A program made the translations under genes and the position numbers. Shown in pieces: positions 1 to 8,768 of a DNA stretch of 64,000 nucleotides. Position 1 is the first letter of the stretch, and every line of letters begins with the position of its first letter. Source of the stretch: Succinatimonas sp. UBA7265 (lineage in GTDB: Bacteria; Pseudomonadota; Gammaproteobacteria; Enterobacterales; Succinivibrionaceae); contig DKSD01000001.1 in the NCBI GenBank assembly GCA_002473165.1, positions 62,409 through 126,408 on the forward strand. The letters run 5' to 3'. Under the pieces are notes generated by a model. The model did no database searches. It worked only from the letters and a program-made list of their open reading frames with translations, and had not been told where the DNA came from.

Positions 1-84
1 ATGCCGCTACAATGAACGAAAAGCCCGGGAGCAAACGCGCTTTGGGCGGAGATCTTTAAAGCCGCATGCGGCGAGGGAGCAAAC

Positions 85-1272
85 ATGGCAAACGCAGTGC
101 TGACAAATTTTGTGTTTAACAATCCGACGAAACTGCTTTTTGGCACTGGGAGCCTTGGGGATCTGCACCAGGAGAAACTCCCAGGAACCAAAGCCCTGCT
201 TTTGACCTCCAGGGGGTATTCTGTTTTTCAAAACGGCTCTTTTGACAAGACCGTGTCCGAGCTTGAGCTTGCAGGATGCGCTTACGCGCATCTTGCCGGC
301 GTGAGCGAGAACCCCTCAAAAGAAGACTGCGAGGCCGCCGGCGCCTTTGCCCGCGCTCAGGGCTGCGATTTCATCGTAGCGCTGGGCGGCGGCGCGGTGC
401 TTGATTCGTCCGTGGCCGTGGCGATTATGGCCGCAAACGGCGGCGATCTGTGGGATTACGTCACAGGCGGCACCGGCAAGGGGCTTGTCGCCAAAAACGA
501 TCCGTTGCCCATCGTCACGATCGCGACTTCATCTGGCACGGGCTCTGAGATGAACGAGTGGGGCGTGATCAGCAAGCTCGACACCCACGAGAAGATCGGT
601 CTTGGGGATGCGCGCTGCAAGCCTAAGATCGCGGTGGTCGATCCGCAGTACATGCTGACCGTGCCGCCTAAATACACCGCCTTCCAGGGCTTTGACGCGC
701 TCTTCCACAACACTGAGGTCATGATGAGCACGTCTTTAAACCTCATGTCAGAGCCACTGGCGCTCTCGGCGATCGCCAATATCTGGCAGTACCTGCCGAT
801 TGCCGTGCGCGACGGCAAAAACCTTCAGGCGCGCGAGCACGTGGCCTGCGCTTCGACTCTGGCCGGCATCACGATGCAGCTGACGAGCACGACAGCGCAG
901 CACTCCATGGAGCACGCCATGAGCGCCTGGCACCGCAACCTCCAGCACGGCGCCGGGCTCATCATGATCTCAAAGGAGTTCGCGCAGTTCTTTATCGACC
1001 GCCACGCCGCCGACGAGCGCTTTGTCAAGATGGCCCGGGTCATGGGCTATCCGCAAAGCCGCGATCCGCAGGACTTCATCAAGGCGCTGGTGAAACTGCA
1101 GGAGGACTGCGGAGTTGCGGATCTTAAGATGAGCGACTACGGCATCAAAAAAGAAGAATGCCTGACGCTGGCAAAGTGCGCGCGCGACACCATGGGCGGA
1201 CTCTATCCTGCCAACCCCTGCGAGGTGAGCGATGAGGACATCGCCGGGATCTTCGAGCGCAGCTACCGTTAA
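85..1272 (+). CDS. iron-containing alcohol dehydrogenase
   Basis: NAD(P)H-dependent group III (Fe-type) alcohol dehydrogenase of 395 aa, probably reducing an aldehyde or ketone during fermentation; the substrate cannot be read from sequence. The nucleotide-binding GGGAVLD lies at residues 101-107, and GTGSE at 151-155. Metal ligands expected by family are D204, H208, H273 and H288, with H277 also present. The usual Lys after GGGS..D (as in GGGSxxDxAK) is replaced (DSSVAV), so the paralogue is somewhat diverged. GAGGGAG sits 6 nt before the ATG. It is a single gene facing the BASS transporter, with which it shares a terminator. Confidence 0.9.
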   Translation: MANAVLTNFVFNNPTKLLFGTGSLGDLHQEKLPGTKALLLTSRGYSVFQNGSFDKTVSELELAGCAYAHLAGVSENPSKEDCEAAGAFARAQGCDFIVALGGGAVLDSSVAVAIMAANGGDLWDYVTGGTGKGLVAKNDPLPIVTIATSSGTGSEMNEWGVISKLDTHEKIGLGDARCKPKIAVVDPQYMLTVPPKYTAFQGFDALFHNTEVMMSTSLNLMSEPLALSAIANIWQYLPIAVRDGKNLQAREHVACASTLAGITMQLTSTTAQHSMEHAMSAWHRNLQHGAGLIMISKEFAQFFIDRHAADERFVKMARVMGYPQSRDPQDFIKALVKLQEDCGVADLKMSDYGIKKEECLTLAKCARDTMGGLYPANPCEVSDEDIAGIFERSYR

Positions 1273-1290
1273 TCCCGTTTGAAGATGAAA

Positions 1291-1317
1291 AAAAGCCCGG
1301 CGCAGGCCGGGCTTAAA
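1291..1317 (-). terminator. Rho-independent terminator of the BASS gene, bidirectional
   Basis: A 9-bp stem AAGCCCGGC/GCCGGGCTT (1293-1301 with 1306-1314) has a GCAG loop. A seven-A run on the left reads as a T-run for the minus-strand gene; a short T-run on the right could also serve the plus-strand dehydrogenase. Confidence 0.85.
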
Positions 1318-1337
1318 TTTTCAGGAGTCAATGGAAA

Positions 1338-2324
1338 TCAGGCTGCGGGCTCAAGCTCAGAGACCGCGGCCTTTTTGGCTTTGCGCTTGTCAAGCTTGGC
1401 AAAGAAGCCGGCGATGAGCGTGCCGGAGATCGAGTGCCAGACGCAGGAGACGGCGCAGGCTAACGCGGCATGGGGGTAGGCTGCCAGGTGCACGGAGGAA
1501 AGGCCCGTGGCCAGGCCGGCGTTCTGCATGCCCACCTCGATGGAGATGGTGCGGCGCTTGGCGATATTCATGCCGGTGAAACGGCCTACGAGGTAGCCTA
1601 AAGCGTAGCCTAAGCCGTTGTGTGCGAACACTGCGAGGAACACGACGAGCGAGGCGGCAAAGAAGTTGGCGCCCTGCAGCGCGGTCACGCCGCCTACGAT
1701 GAAGGCAAGGCCGATCACCGCGATCGAAGGCATGATCTCCTGCACGTCTTTAAACGTCTTCGTGCGGCCGAAATAGCGGTTTAAGAAGAAGCCTAAGCCT
1801 ATAGGGACGATCACGGTCTCAAGGATGGACAGAAACATGCCGGCAGCCGGGATGTCGACGCGCTCGCCTGCAAGCAGCAGCATGAGCATCGGAGTCATGA
1901 CCGGGGCCAAAAGCGTGGAGGCCGTGGTCATGCCCACGGAGAACGGCACGTCGCCGTGGCAGAGGAACGACATGATGTTCGAGGACACGCCGCCCGGGCA
2001 GCAGCCCACGAGGATCAGGCCTACAGCGATCTCATTGGGCAGGTTAAAGAATTTGGCAATGGACCAGGCCAAAAGCGGCATGATGGTGTACTGCGCCACG
2101 GCGCCGATAAAGATGTCCAGCGGGCGGCTTAAGAGGATCTTAAAGTTCTCGGTCGTGATGGTAAGGCCCATGCTGAACATGATCAGCGAGATGATGATGA
2201 GCGAGGAACCGCCCCTGACCCAGGAGAACAGCTCCGGCACAAAATAAGCGAGCACGGCGGCGGCGATGACGACCGGCGAGGCCTGCGAGGCGAGAAAACG
2301 GCTGAATTTCTTTAATGCTTCCAT
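1338..2324 (-). CDS. BASS-family Na+-dependent organic anion symporter
   Basis: Inner-membrane protein of 328 aa with about nine to ten hydrophobic segments, matching the bile acid:sodium symporter (BASS/PanS/YocS-like) family. Typical motifs are FSMGLT in the second segment, the GCCPGGVSSN loop and EVGMQNAGLA, which in the family form the Na+ and substrate crossover region. The substrate is unknown; bacterial relatives carry ketopantoate or other carboxylates. The tail is short and basic then Glu/Ala-rich. No clear Shine-Dalgarno precedes the ATG, and the leader is long and GC-rich. Monocistronic. Confidence 0.88.
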   Translation of the reverse strand: MEALKKFSRFLASQASPVVIAAAVLAYFVPELFSWVRGGSSLIIISLIMFSMGLTITTENFKILLSRPLDIFIGAVAQYTIMPLLAWSIAKFFNLPNEIAVGLILVGCCPGGVSSNIMSFLCHGDVPFSVGMTTASTLLAPVMTPMLMLLLAGERVDIPAAGMFLSILETVIVPIGLGFFLNRYFGRTKTFKDVQEIMPSIAVIGLAFIVGGVTALQGANFFAASLVVFLAVFAHNGLGYALGYLVGRFTGMNIAKRRTISIEVGMQNAGLATGLSSVHLAAYPHAALACAVSCVWHSISGTLIAGFFAKLDKRKAKKAAVSELEPAA

Positions 2325-2668
2325 GATTGATGCTGTATGTCTTTAACCGGCGTTGCTTTAAAAAAGCGCTGCCGCGGGAAAAGGAATGCCGACTGCACCG
2401 TCAGGCAAATGCGCCCGCGGGGCAAAATTTCACGAAAAGGGGTAGAGGTGAGGTTCGGGAAGTCCGGGGCCCGTGCCGGTTGGCCGGTGCCGGCAGAACG
2501 CATCAGGTTCGCGCCCTGTCATCCCGCTCATTGAAGAGTGATCGGTTTTTTGCAATGCACGCGCTCTTGTATTCCGCGGATTGCATGGCTATGGTAACTC
2601 CAAATTTAAAATGCATCAAGGATCAAAAAACCCGGGAGATCCCGGGTTTTAAATGGCTTAAGCCTCAG
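2325..2668. other. intergenic region between BASS gene and lon
   Basis: No gene is seen. It holds the lon terminator at its right end and, on the minus strand, the leader of the BASS gene. Positions 2455-2545 are very GC-rich with dyads (TGCCGG/CCGGCA) and, on the minus strand, contain GAACCTGAT, which resembles part of a TPP-riboswitch core, but the CTGAGA half is missing. Confidence 0.6.
2625..2650 (-). terminator. lon terminator
   Basis: Stem AAAACCCGGG/CCCGGGTTTT (2627-2636 with 2641-2650), loop AGAT. The A-run reads as a U-tract on the minus strand, 19 bp after the lon stop. Confidence 0.88.
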
Positions 2669-5224
2669 TCAGGCCTTGGCGCGCTTTGCCGCTGCGGTTT
2701 TGGCGCTCTTGGCTGCTTTGCCTGAGGGCAGCGCGCTGTCGAAGATGATCTTCGCGACATCGTCGTATTTGTCGGCAAAATAGTAGTGCACGCCGTTTTT
2801 CACCTCATCGGGCAGATCTTTGACATCGCCTTCGTTGGCCTTAGGGCAGATGATGTTGAAGATGCCCATGCGCCTTGCGGCGATCGTCTTCTCGCGCAGC
2901 CCGCCGATGGCCAGCACCGTGCCGGTGAGCGAGAGTTCGCCGGTCATGGCATAACCTTCTTTAGGGGCTTTGCCGGTTGCCAGCGACAGCAGCGACGAGG
3001 CCATGGTAACGCCGGCGGACGGCCCGTCCTTCGGGGTGGCGCCCTCGGGCACGTGCAGGTGGATGAAGGCCTTCTTAAAGAAGTTCTTCCTCTCAGGGGC
3101 AAAGCGCTCGAGGTTTGACTGGACGTAGGAGTAGGCTATCTGCGCCGACTCTTTCATGACATCGCCCAGCTGCCCGGTGAGCTCAAAGCCCTTGTGATCG
3201 TCGGCGACTTTCACGGATTCTATGGAAAGCGTGGCGCCTCCCACCGAGGTCCAGGCAAGTCCCGTGATCACGCCGACGCCTTTGATGCTCTTTTCGCGGC
3301 GGAAGGGCGCTGATCCCAGGTAATCCTCAAGATCGCTTTCCCTGACGGTCACGGACTTCTGCCCCCCGACGATCTTCACTGCGGCCTTGCGGATGATTTT
3401 GGCGATGGCGCGTTCCAGCGAGCGCACGCCGCTTTCGCGGGCGTACTCCTCGATGATCTTGCGCAGCACAGCGTCTGAGATCTTCAGCTGGCTCTTGCGC
3501 ATGTGGGCGTCGCGCAGCCCGCGCGGCAGCAGATGTTTCTTGGCGATCGCCAGCTTCTCTTCAGCGATGTAGCCTGAGAGCCTGATGGGATCCATGCGGT
3601 CGAGCAGGGCCTCGGGTATGGTGTCCGTGCTGTTGGCCGTGCAAATGAACAGGCAGTCTGAGAGATCAAGCTTCTCGTCCAGGTAGTGATCGAGGAAGCC
3701 GCTGTTCTGCTCGGGATCGAGCGTCTCGAGCAGCGCCGAGGCCGGATCGCCCTGGTAGCTGTGCGAGAGCTTGTCGATCTCATCGAGCATGATCACCGGG
3801 TTCATGACCTTGGTCTCGCGCAGCGCCTGCACGAGCTTGCCGGGCATGGCGCCGATGTAGGTCTTGCGGTGCCCCTTGATGACGCTCTCATCGTCAACGC
3901 CGCCTAAGGACAGCCTGAAGAAAGGCCGGTGCAGGGCGCGCGCGATCGATTTGCCAATCGAGGTTTTGCCCACTCCCGGCGGGCCGGCAAAGAGGATGAT
4001 CGAGCCCTTGGTGCTGCCTTTTAAGGCGCCCACGGCCATGAACTCGATGATGCGGTCTTTGACATCCTTGAGCCCCTCGTGATCTTTGTCGAGGATCTCG
4101 CGGGCTTTTTTAAGATCTATGTCTTCTTTGGCTGTCTTGCCCCAGGGGATTGTTGTGAGCACGTCAAGGTAGTTGCGAGTGACGGCGTACTCAGGGGAGC
4201 CGGTTTCGAGCACCCGCATTTTTTTGAGCTCTTCTTTAAAGCGCTCTGCGATGTGCTCAGGCGGGCTGAGCTTCTTCATGCGCTTTTCAAATTCCTGGGC
4301 GTCGGCGTTGCGATCGTCAAGCTTGGTGCCCAGCTCTTTTTGGATCTCCGAGAGCTGCTCGCGCAGGAAGAAATCGCGCTGGCGCTTGTTAAGCTTGTCG
4401 GTCACCGAGCCTTTGATCTTGTCTTGCAGCTTCGCGGCCTTAAGTTCTTTGCGGATAAGCGCCGATGAATATTTGAGGCGCTCGAGCACATCGAGCGTTT
4501 CGAGCACATGCTGCAGCTGCGCCGTGGTTGCCGTGGTGATCGAGGCGGCGCAGTCGGCGAGCATGGAGGGATCGTTTTGGTTAAAGCGCAGCAGATACTG
4601 GCGCATCTCGTCGGTATAGAGCGGGTTTAACGGCAGCAGTTCCTGGATGGACGACACGAGTGACATCGCATAGGCTTTGACGTCCACTTCCTGCTTGGAG
4701 TCAGCCTGCGGGAACACCGTCTGCGGATAGGAGACGACAGCGCGCGACAGCTTTTTGCCTGAGGTCCAGCTTTCAAGCCTCACGCGGCACAGGCCTTCGC
4801 AGATGAAATGGATCTCCCCGCTCGTGGCCTTGGCGTGCAGCAGACGCACCAGCGTGCCGATCCTGGGAAAATCGCTGTCGGTAAGCTCGCGGTTTAACGG
4901 TTTGTCGCCTAAAGAGAACATCGCGAATACGCGCTCTTTGGTCTCGGCCACCTTCATGAGCACGCTCTCCCAGTCCGGCGTAAGCTGCACCGGGGCTATC
5001 TGCGAGGGCATGACGGGGCGCCCGTAGTTGGGGATCACAAAGACCTCGTCAGGGAAAGTCTCCCCCTCGCCGCCGCTGTTATCCTGGGCCGGAGCGCCGC
5101 CGGGAGTCTGGGCCGGGGCGTTTTCCGGAGCGCTTTGCGATGCATCGCCGTCGAGCGCCATGTTGAACTTGCCGGCGATCTCGGCGGAAGCGGCCAGGCG
5201 CTCCTGTTTCTCTTTTTCGTCCAT
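2669..5224 (-). CDS. lon: ATP-dependent Lon protease
   Basis: Cytosolic AAA+ serine protease that degrades misfolded and regulatory proteins. At 851 aa it is longer than the E. coli form (784 aa) because of an N-terminal Ala/Gly/Pro/Asp-rich extension of about 55 residues and an Ala/Lys-rich C-terminal tail. The substrate-binding LON domain follows the extension; Walker A GPPGVGKT is at 414-421, and Walker B VIMLDEID lies near 487-494. The catalytic dyad is S736 (KDGPSAG) and K779 (GLREKT), 43 residues apart as in E. coli. The ATG at 5224 has a weak GGA about 10 nt upstream. A heat-shock-type promoter precedes it. Confidence 0.97.
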   Translation of the reverse strand: MDEKEKQERLAASAEIAGKFNMALDGDASQSAPENAPAQTPGGAPAQDNSGGEGETFPDEVFVIPNYGRPVMPSQIAPVQLTPDWESVLMKVAETKERVFAMFSLGDKPLNRELTDSDFPRIGTLVRLLHAKATSGEIHFICEGLCRVRLESWTSGKKLSRAVVSYPQTVFPQADSKQEVDVKAYAMSLVSSIQELLPLNPLYTDEMRQYLLRFNQNDPSMLADCAASITTATTAQLQHVLETLDVLERLKYSSALIRKELKAAKLQDKIKGSVTDKLNKRQRDFFLREQLSEIQKELGTKLDDRNADAQEFEKRMKKLSPPEHIAERFKEELKKMRVLETGSPEYAVTRNYLDVLTTIPWGKTAKEDIDLKKAREILDKDHEGLKDVKDRIIEFMAVGALKGSTKGSIILFAGPPGVGKTSIGKSIARALHRPFFRLSLGGVDDESVIKGHRKTYIGAMPGKLVQALRETKVMNPVIMLDEIDKLSHSYQGDPASALLETLDPEQNSGFLDHYLDEKLDLSDCLFICTANSTDTIPEALLDRMDPIRLSGYIAEEKLAIAKKHLLPRGLRDAHMRKSQLKISDAVLRKIIEEYARESGVRSLERAIAKIIRKAAVKIVGGQKSVTVRESDLEDYLGSAPFRREKSIKGVGVITGLAWTSVGGATLSIESVKVADDHKGFELTGQLGDVMKESAQIAYSYVQSNLERFAPERKNFFKKAFIHLHVPEGATPKDGPSAGVTMASSLLSLATGKAPKEGYAMTGELSLTGTVLAIGGLREKTIAARRMGIFNIICPKANEGDVKDLPDEVKNGVHYYFADKYDDVAKIIFDSALPSGKAAKSAKTAAAKRAKA

Positions 5225-5284
5225 TTAATTGAATTTCCGGATCAAAATGAATTTTATGCTTAAAGTTAAGTGCTGATCTTTATC

Positions 5285-5310
5285 TAGGGGCGGGCGCTGC
5301 GTTTTTCAAG
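5285..5310 (-). promoter_or_regulatory. sigma-32 (heat-shock) promoter of lon
   Basis: On the minus strand a -35 CTTGAA (5310-5305) and a -10 CCCCTA (5290-5285) are separated by 14 nt. This matches the RpoH consensus (CTTGAA, N13-15, CCCCAT) and gives a leader of about 55 nt to the lon ATG. lon is a classical RpoH target in gammaproteobacteria. Confidence 0.75.
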
Positions 5311-5340
5311 ATCCAAAAATCCGCGCCTGCAGTTCACGGA

Positions 5341-6036
5341 TCACTGGATGAGCGCGTCCTGAGGAAGAAGCGCGCCCGGCGCCTTGCCTGAGCGGATGCG
5401 CTGAGCCTGATCGTTGGTAAGCAGCCTGGCTGTGAGCATGAGCGGTGTTTTGCCAAGCGGCAGGCAGGGTGCGAAGAAGATCGCGTCGGCAAGCGGGATC
5501 CCGAAAAACCTGGCGCGCTCCTCAGGGGGCAGGGCAGAGACGGCGCTGACGGCGCGGGAGAGCGTGCGGCGCGCATCCCATGAACTCAGATCGCAGTCAA
5601 AAGCTGAGCAGCCGTCAAACATCCTGTCCATGCGGTTTGCCGAGGAGGTGTTCCAGCCTTGCAGATCGGCGCACAGGCTCTCGCAGCCGCAGAAGGCGGC
5701 GCTGAAGTCAAGCGCGTTGGCCGTGTCCCATTTCTCAAGTCCGCGGCCGCGGAAGTTCACGCAGCCTGCAAACATTTCCGAGAAGTTCGTCCCGTTTGAG
5801 ACGTTCCACGCTCCCAGATCCTCGTCAAAGGTTTCGCAGCCTGAAAAACATGCCGAAAAATCTGTGACGCCTGAGACATCCCACTTGCCGATCCCCGAAA
5901 AGCTGCGGCGTTCGCTGCCGCGGAAGAGCGCGTGCAGCGAAGTGATCTGCGACACATCGATCTGCGCAAGATCCGCCGGAGGATCCTCTTTGAGGATCCT
6001 CTTTAAATCTTCCGTGGTCTGGGGTTTGCAGCTCAT
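5341..6036 (-). CDS. DUF285/BspA-like repeat protein
   Basis: A 231-aa protein of unknown function. Residues of roughly 30-165 hold about five repeats of around 25 aa built as WDVS-x(4)-F-x(2)-xFxGC-x(2)-F, characteristic of the DUF285 (BspA-like, Mycoplasma lipoprotein) repeat family. Nearly every repeat has the GC pair. There is no signal peptide, lipobox or anchor, so the protein seems cytosolic or a fragment of a larger family architecture. The C-terminus carries a short GKTPLMLTARLL stretch resembling one ankyrin helix. No clear ribosome site. It lies upstream of lon on the same strand, and the lon promoter sits between them. Confidence 0.75.
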   Translation of the reverse strand: MSCKPQTTEDLKRILKEDPPADLAQIDVSQITSLHALFRGSERRSFSGIGKWDVSGVTDFSACFSGCETFDEDLGAWNVSNGTNFSEMFAGCVNFRGRGLEKWDTANALDFSAAFCGCESLCADLQGWNTSSANRMDRMFDGCSAFDCDLSSWDARRTLSRAVSAVSALPPEERARFFGIPLADAIFFAPCLPLGKTPLMLTARLLTNDQAQRIRSGKAPGALLPQDALIQ

Positions 6037-6109
6037 GCTTTAGTGTGTCTTTGCGATTTTTATTTTGATTATCTACCTGCGCGGGCTTTTTGGTAAGGGG
6101 AGAGGGACA

Positions 6110-6147
6110 GAAAAAACATCCCGTCCGTCATAACGGGCAGGATGTCT
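6110..6147 (-). terminator. eno terminator
   Basis: ACATCC (6117-6122) pairs with GGATGT (6140-6145), with inner CCCGT/ACGGG. An A-run on the left is the U-tract for the minus strand. Confidence 0.85.
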
Positions 6148-6173
6148 TGGCAAAGGGATTTGATCCTTTTAAA

Positions 6174-7481
6174 TCAGCGCTGGTGGTTTTGTACGCTGGC
6201 AAGTCCGAGGAACGGAGCTTTGTCGGAGCCGAGCTCTTCTTCGATGCGAATGAGCTGATTGTACTTGGCGACACGGTCAGAGCGGCTCATAGAGCCGGTC
6301 TTGATTTGGCCGCAGGCGGTGCCGACAGCGAGATCGGCGATTGTGGTGTCCTCGGTTTCGCCGGAACGGTGCGAGACGATCGCCGTGTACCCTGCGTCTT
6401 TGGCCATGCGAATGGCGTCTAAAGTCTCAGAGAGCGAGCCGATCTGGTTGAACTTGATGAGAATGGAGTTGGCAACGCCTTTTTCAATGCCCTCTTTGAG
6501 GATCTGAGTGTTCGTGACAAAGAGATCATCGCCGACGAGCTGCACTTTTTTGCCTAAAACCTCGGTGAGGTGCTTAAAGCCTTTCCAGTCGTTCTCAGCC
6601 TGGCCGTCTTCAATGGAAACGATCGGGTATTTGGCGGTGAGATCTGCAAGATAATTTGCAAATTCCTCAGAAGTAAAGCTCTTGCCTTCGCCTTTTAACT
6701 CGTATTTGCCGGTCTTCTCGTCGTAGAACTCCGAGGAGGCGCAGTCCATGGCCAGCGTGATGTCCTTGCCGAAAACGTAGCCGGCCTTCTTTACGGCCTC
6801 TTCAATGCATGAGAATGCCTCGGCAGTGCCGTTGAGATCCGGGGCAAAACCGCCCTCGTCGCCCACGCCGGAGGCGTGGCCCTTGGCCTTTAACACCGCC
6901 TGCAGTGCGTGGAAGACTTCAGCGCCCATCCTCACAGCCTCGCGCAGCGTCTTGGCACCGGCAGGCTGGATCATGAACTCCTGGATGTCGATGTTGTTGG
7001 CCGCGTGGCAGCCGCCGTTGAGAATGTTCATCATCGGCAGCGGCATGACGTACTGCCCGAAAGTGCCGTTGAGCTGCGAGATGTAGGCGTAAAGCGGCAG
7101 CTTCTCCGATACCGCCTGGGCCTTGGCCGCAGCCAGCGACACGGCGAGCACAGCGTTCGCGCCTAAAGACGATTTGTTGGGGGTGCCGTCAAGTTCGATC
7201 ATGGTGCGATCGACCAGACGCTGATCGGCAGCCTCGATCCCGGTCACCGCAGAAGCGATGCGGCCGTTGACGTTGGCAACGGCCTTGAGCACGCCTTTGC
7301 CGCCGAAGCGGTTCTGATCGTGATCGCGAAGCTCCAGCGCCTCGCGCACGCCGGTGGACGCGCCTGAAGGCGCGGCCGCGCGGCCGAAAGATCCGTCCTC
7401 GAGCAGCACGTCGGCTTCAACGGTGGGGTTGCCGCGCGAATCTATGACTTCGCGGCCGGTTACTTTGACGATTTTTGACAT
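6174..7481 (-). CDS. eno: enolase (phosphopyruvate hydratase)
   Basis: Converts 2-phosphoglycerate to phosphoenolpyruvate in glycolysis. At 435 aa it is normal length. Visible family motifs are the N-terminal SRGNPTVE, the GVGDEGGFAP catalytic loop, SIEDG (Mg ligand), ILIKFNQIGSL with the catalytic Lys, SHRSGETED, and KTGSMSRSDR. The ATG has AAGGAA 7 nt upstream. Codon choice is strongly biased, as expected for an abundant enzyme. It stands alone rather than next to pyrG. Confidence 0.97.
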   Translation of the reverse strand: MSKIVKVTGREVIDSRGNPTVEADVLLEDGSFGRAAAPSGASTGVREALELRDHDQNRFGGKGVLKAVANVNGRIASAVTGIEAADQRLVDRTMIELDGTPNKSSLGANAVLAVSLAAAKAQAVSEKLPLYAYISQLNGTFGQYVMPLPMMNILNGGCHAANNIDIQEFMIQPAGAKTLREAVRMGAEVFHALQAVLKAKGHASGVGDEGGFAPDLNGTAEAFSCIEEAVKKAGYVFGKDITLAMDCASSEFYDEKTGKYELKGEGKSFTSEEFANYLADLTAKYPIVSIEDGQAENDWKGFKHLTEVLGKKVQLVGDDLFVTNTQILKEGIEKGVANSILIKFNQIGSLSETLDAIRMAKDAGYTAIVSHRSGETEDTTIADLAVGTACGQIKTGSMSRSDRVAKYNQLIRIEEELGSDKAPFLGLASVQNHQR

Positions 7482-7942
7482 CGCGTGTTTCCTTAAAAGT
7501 TAAAAGCGGTTTGCTATGGTTGATGTGATTGAGATTTCTTGCGCGATCCATGCTATTTAAAGCAAGCACGCATTACAAGCAAAATAGTAATCCTATGCTA
7601 ACTATTTTTATCATCTGCACGCTTGCAAAAGCTGCAAGTCTGGTGTCCGGCTTTAGGGGTGGTAAATTAACTAGCTGTTATTTATTAATTAAACCTAAAT
7701 AAAGCCGTGCTTTCGGATCTTTTGGTCTAAAGCCTGCCCCGCAGGCGGGCAGGGAAGGAGCGCAAACGGATAACGTTTCAAAAGACGAACGTTAAAAGGC
7801 TTCAGGTTTGGTTTTACGAACGTTGCGCCCTAAAAAACCCGTGCCGGGCAGACGAACCTTTTTAGGACGAATTTTGCCAAAAAATGCTTTTTTGGCAGAA
7901 TAACACAATGTTATATAAAATTAAAATTTCTAAGAGGCCAGG
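7482..7942. other. divergent regulatory region eno / HAD gene with short repeats
   Basis: AT-rich, no gene seen. It holds AAAATAGT/ACTATTTT (7581-7588 with 7601-7608) upstream of eno and a CCTGCCC/GGGCAGG hairpin (7733-7753). The segment 7765-7870 has several AACGTT/ACGAAC-type repeats (two ACGAACGTT, then GACGAACCTT and GGACGAATTTT) and an inverted repeat CCTAAAAA/TTTTTAGG. A 10-bp dyad TGCCAAAAAA/TTTTTTGGCA (7875-7897) overlaps the promoter of the HAD gene. Confidence 0.6.
7892..7919 (+). promoter_or_regulatory. sigma-70-type promoter of the HAD gene
   Basis: TTGGCA (7892-7897), 16-nt spacer, TATAAA (7914-7919), about 24 bp before the ATG. The -35 lies in the right arm of a perfect 10-bp inverted repeat, so the site may be an operator. 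Confidence 0.55.
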
Positions 7943-8752
7943 ATGAAAGCCTTGTTTTTGGACATAGACGGCGTGCTCCAGCCCATCGGCAGCCAGGAGC
8001 GCTTTGATCATCTGCTTGAGCTTCCCGCGCTGCTGCCAAAGCTTCAGGAGCGCATTTCAAACGGTTTTGACCTTTATGAAAACTGCTGCGAGGAATCCTG
8101 GCGCCCTGGATACGAATACGACAGGTTTAAAGTTTTCGCCTATGACGTCGCCGCGGTCTTGTGGGACTGGGAGCCGGAGGCTGTAACCCTGCTGCACCAG
8201 GTACTCGAGGAGACCGGCGCCGGGATTGTGCTCTCCTCTGACTGGCGCGACAAGGGCTTTGATGAATGCCAGGCGCTGCCGGATCTGCAGGGACTGGGCA
8301 AATACTTTTACGGCATGATCTACTGTGATCCCATGAATCCTGATTATGGGGCTTATTATCCTTTCGAAGAGCAGATGGAGATGCACGAACAGTGGGATGA
8401 CTGCCGGGCGGCGTTGTGGGATGGGCTCAGCCGGATCTTCCCTGAGATCAAAAGAGAGGGACTTTCCAGGCCGGCAAGGCTCGATCTGCGCACGGTGGAG
8501 ATTTTGGAGTACCTCGACCGCCACAGCGAGATCACCGCATATGCGGCCGTGGACGATCGTTTTTTGAAAGTCGGGCTGGGCGCGCATTTTGTGCACTCGA
8601 ACGATCGTCACCTTACGCCTTCCCAGGCGCAACAGCTCAAAGAGGCTCTGGCCTCTGAGGACGGGCCTTATTTCCTGCCCTCAGAGCTTAAGACCAGGGA
8701 GTTTTCGGACTGGCGCGCCCGCTGCGTCGATCACTGCAAATACCGCATGTGA
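7943..8752 (+). CDS. HAD-superfamily protein of the Swiss-Army-Knife RNA repair type
   Basis: A 269-aa soluble protein. HAD motif I is FLDIDGVLQP with D7 and D9, motif II is VLSSDWR, and motif IV is likely AVDDR. This arrangement, with a long insert between motifs I and II, resembles the stand-alone HAD_SAK domain found in many bacteria. Phosphatase activity on a phosphorylated metabolite or nucleic acid end is possible but unproven. The start has GAGGCCAGG about 4-10 nt upstream. Single gene under its own promoter, converging with the amidohydrolase. Confidence 0.75.
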   Translation: MKALFLDIDGVLQPIGSQERFDHLLELPALLPKLQERISNGFDLYENCCEESWRPGYEYDRFKVFAYDVAAVLWDWEPEAVTLLHQVLEETGAGIVLSSDWRDKGFDECQALPDLQGLGKYFYGMIYCDPMNPDYGAYYPFEEQMEMHEQWDDCRAALWDGLSRIFPEIKREGLSRPARLDLRTVEILEYLDRHSEITAYAAVDDRFLKVGLGAHFVHSNDRHLTPSQAQQLKEALASEDGPYFLPSELKTREFSDWRARCVDHCKYRM

Positions 8753-8768
8753 GGGAGCTGCGGACAAA

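Noticed and set aside
2455..2545. TPP riboswitch on the minus strand before the BASS gene
   Set aside because: Only the GAACCTGAT part resembles the thi-box; the CTGAGA arm and the P1 helix are missing. Kept only as a low-interest leader observation.
7765..7870. CRISPR-like short repeats
   Set aside because: Repeats are 9 nt, irregularly spaced and diverged; there are no spacers of constant size and no cas genes.
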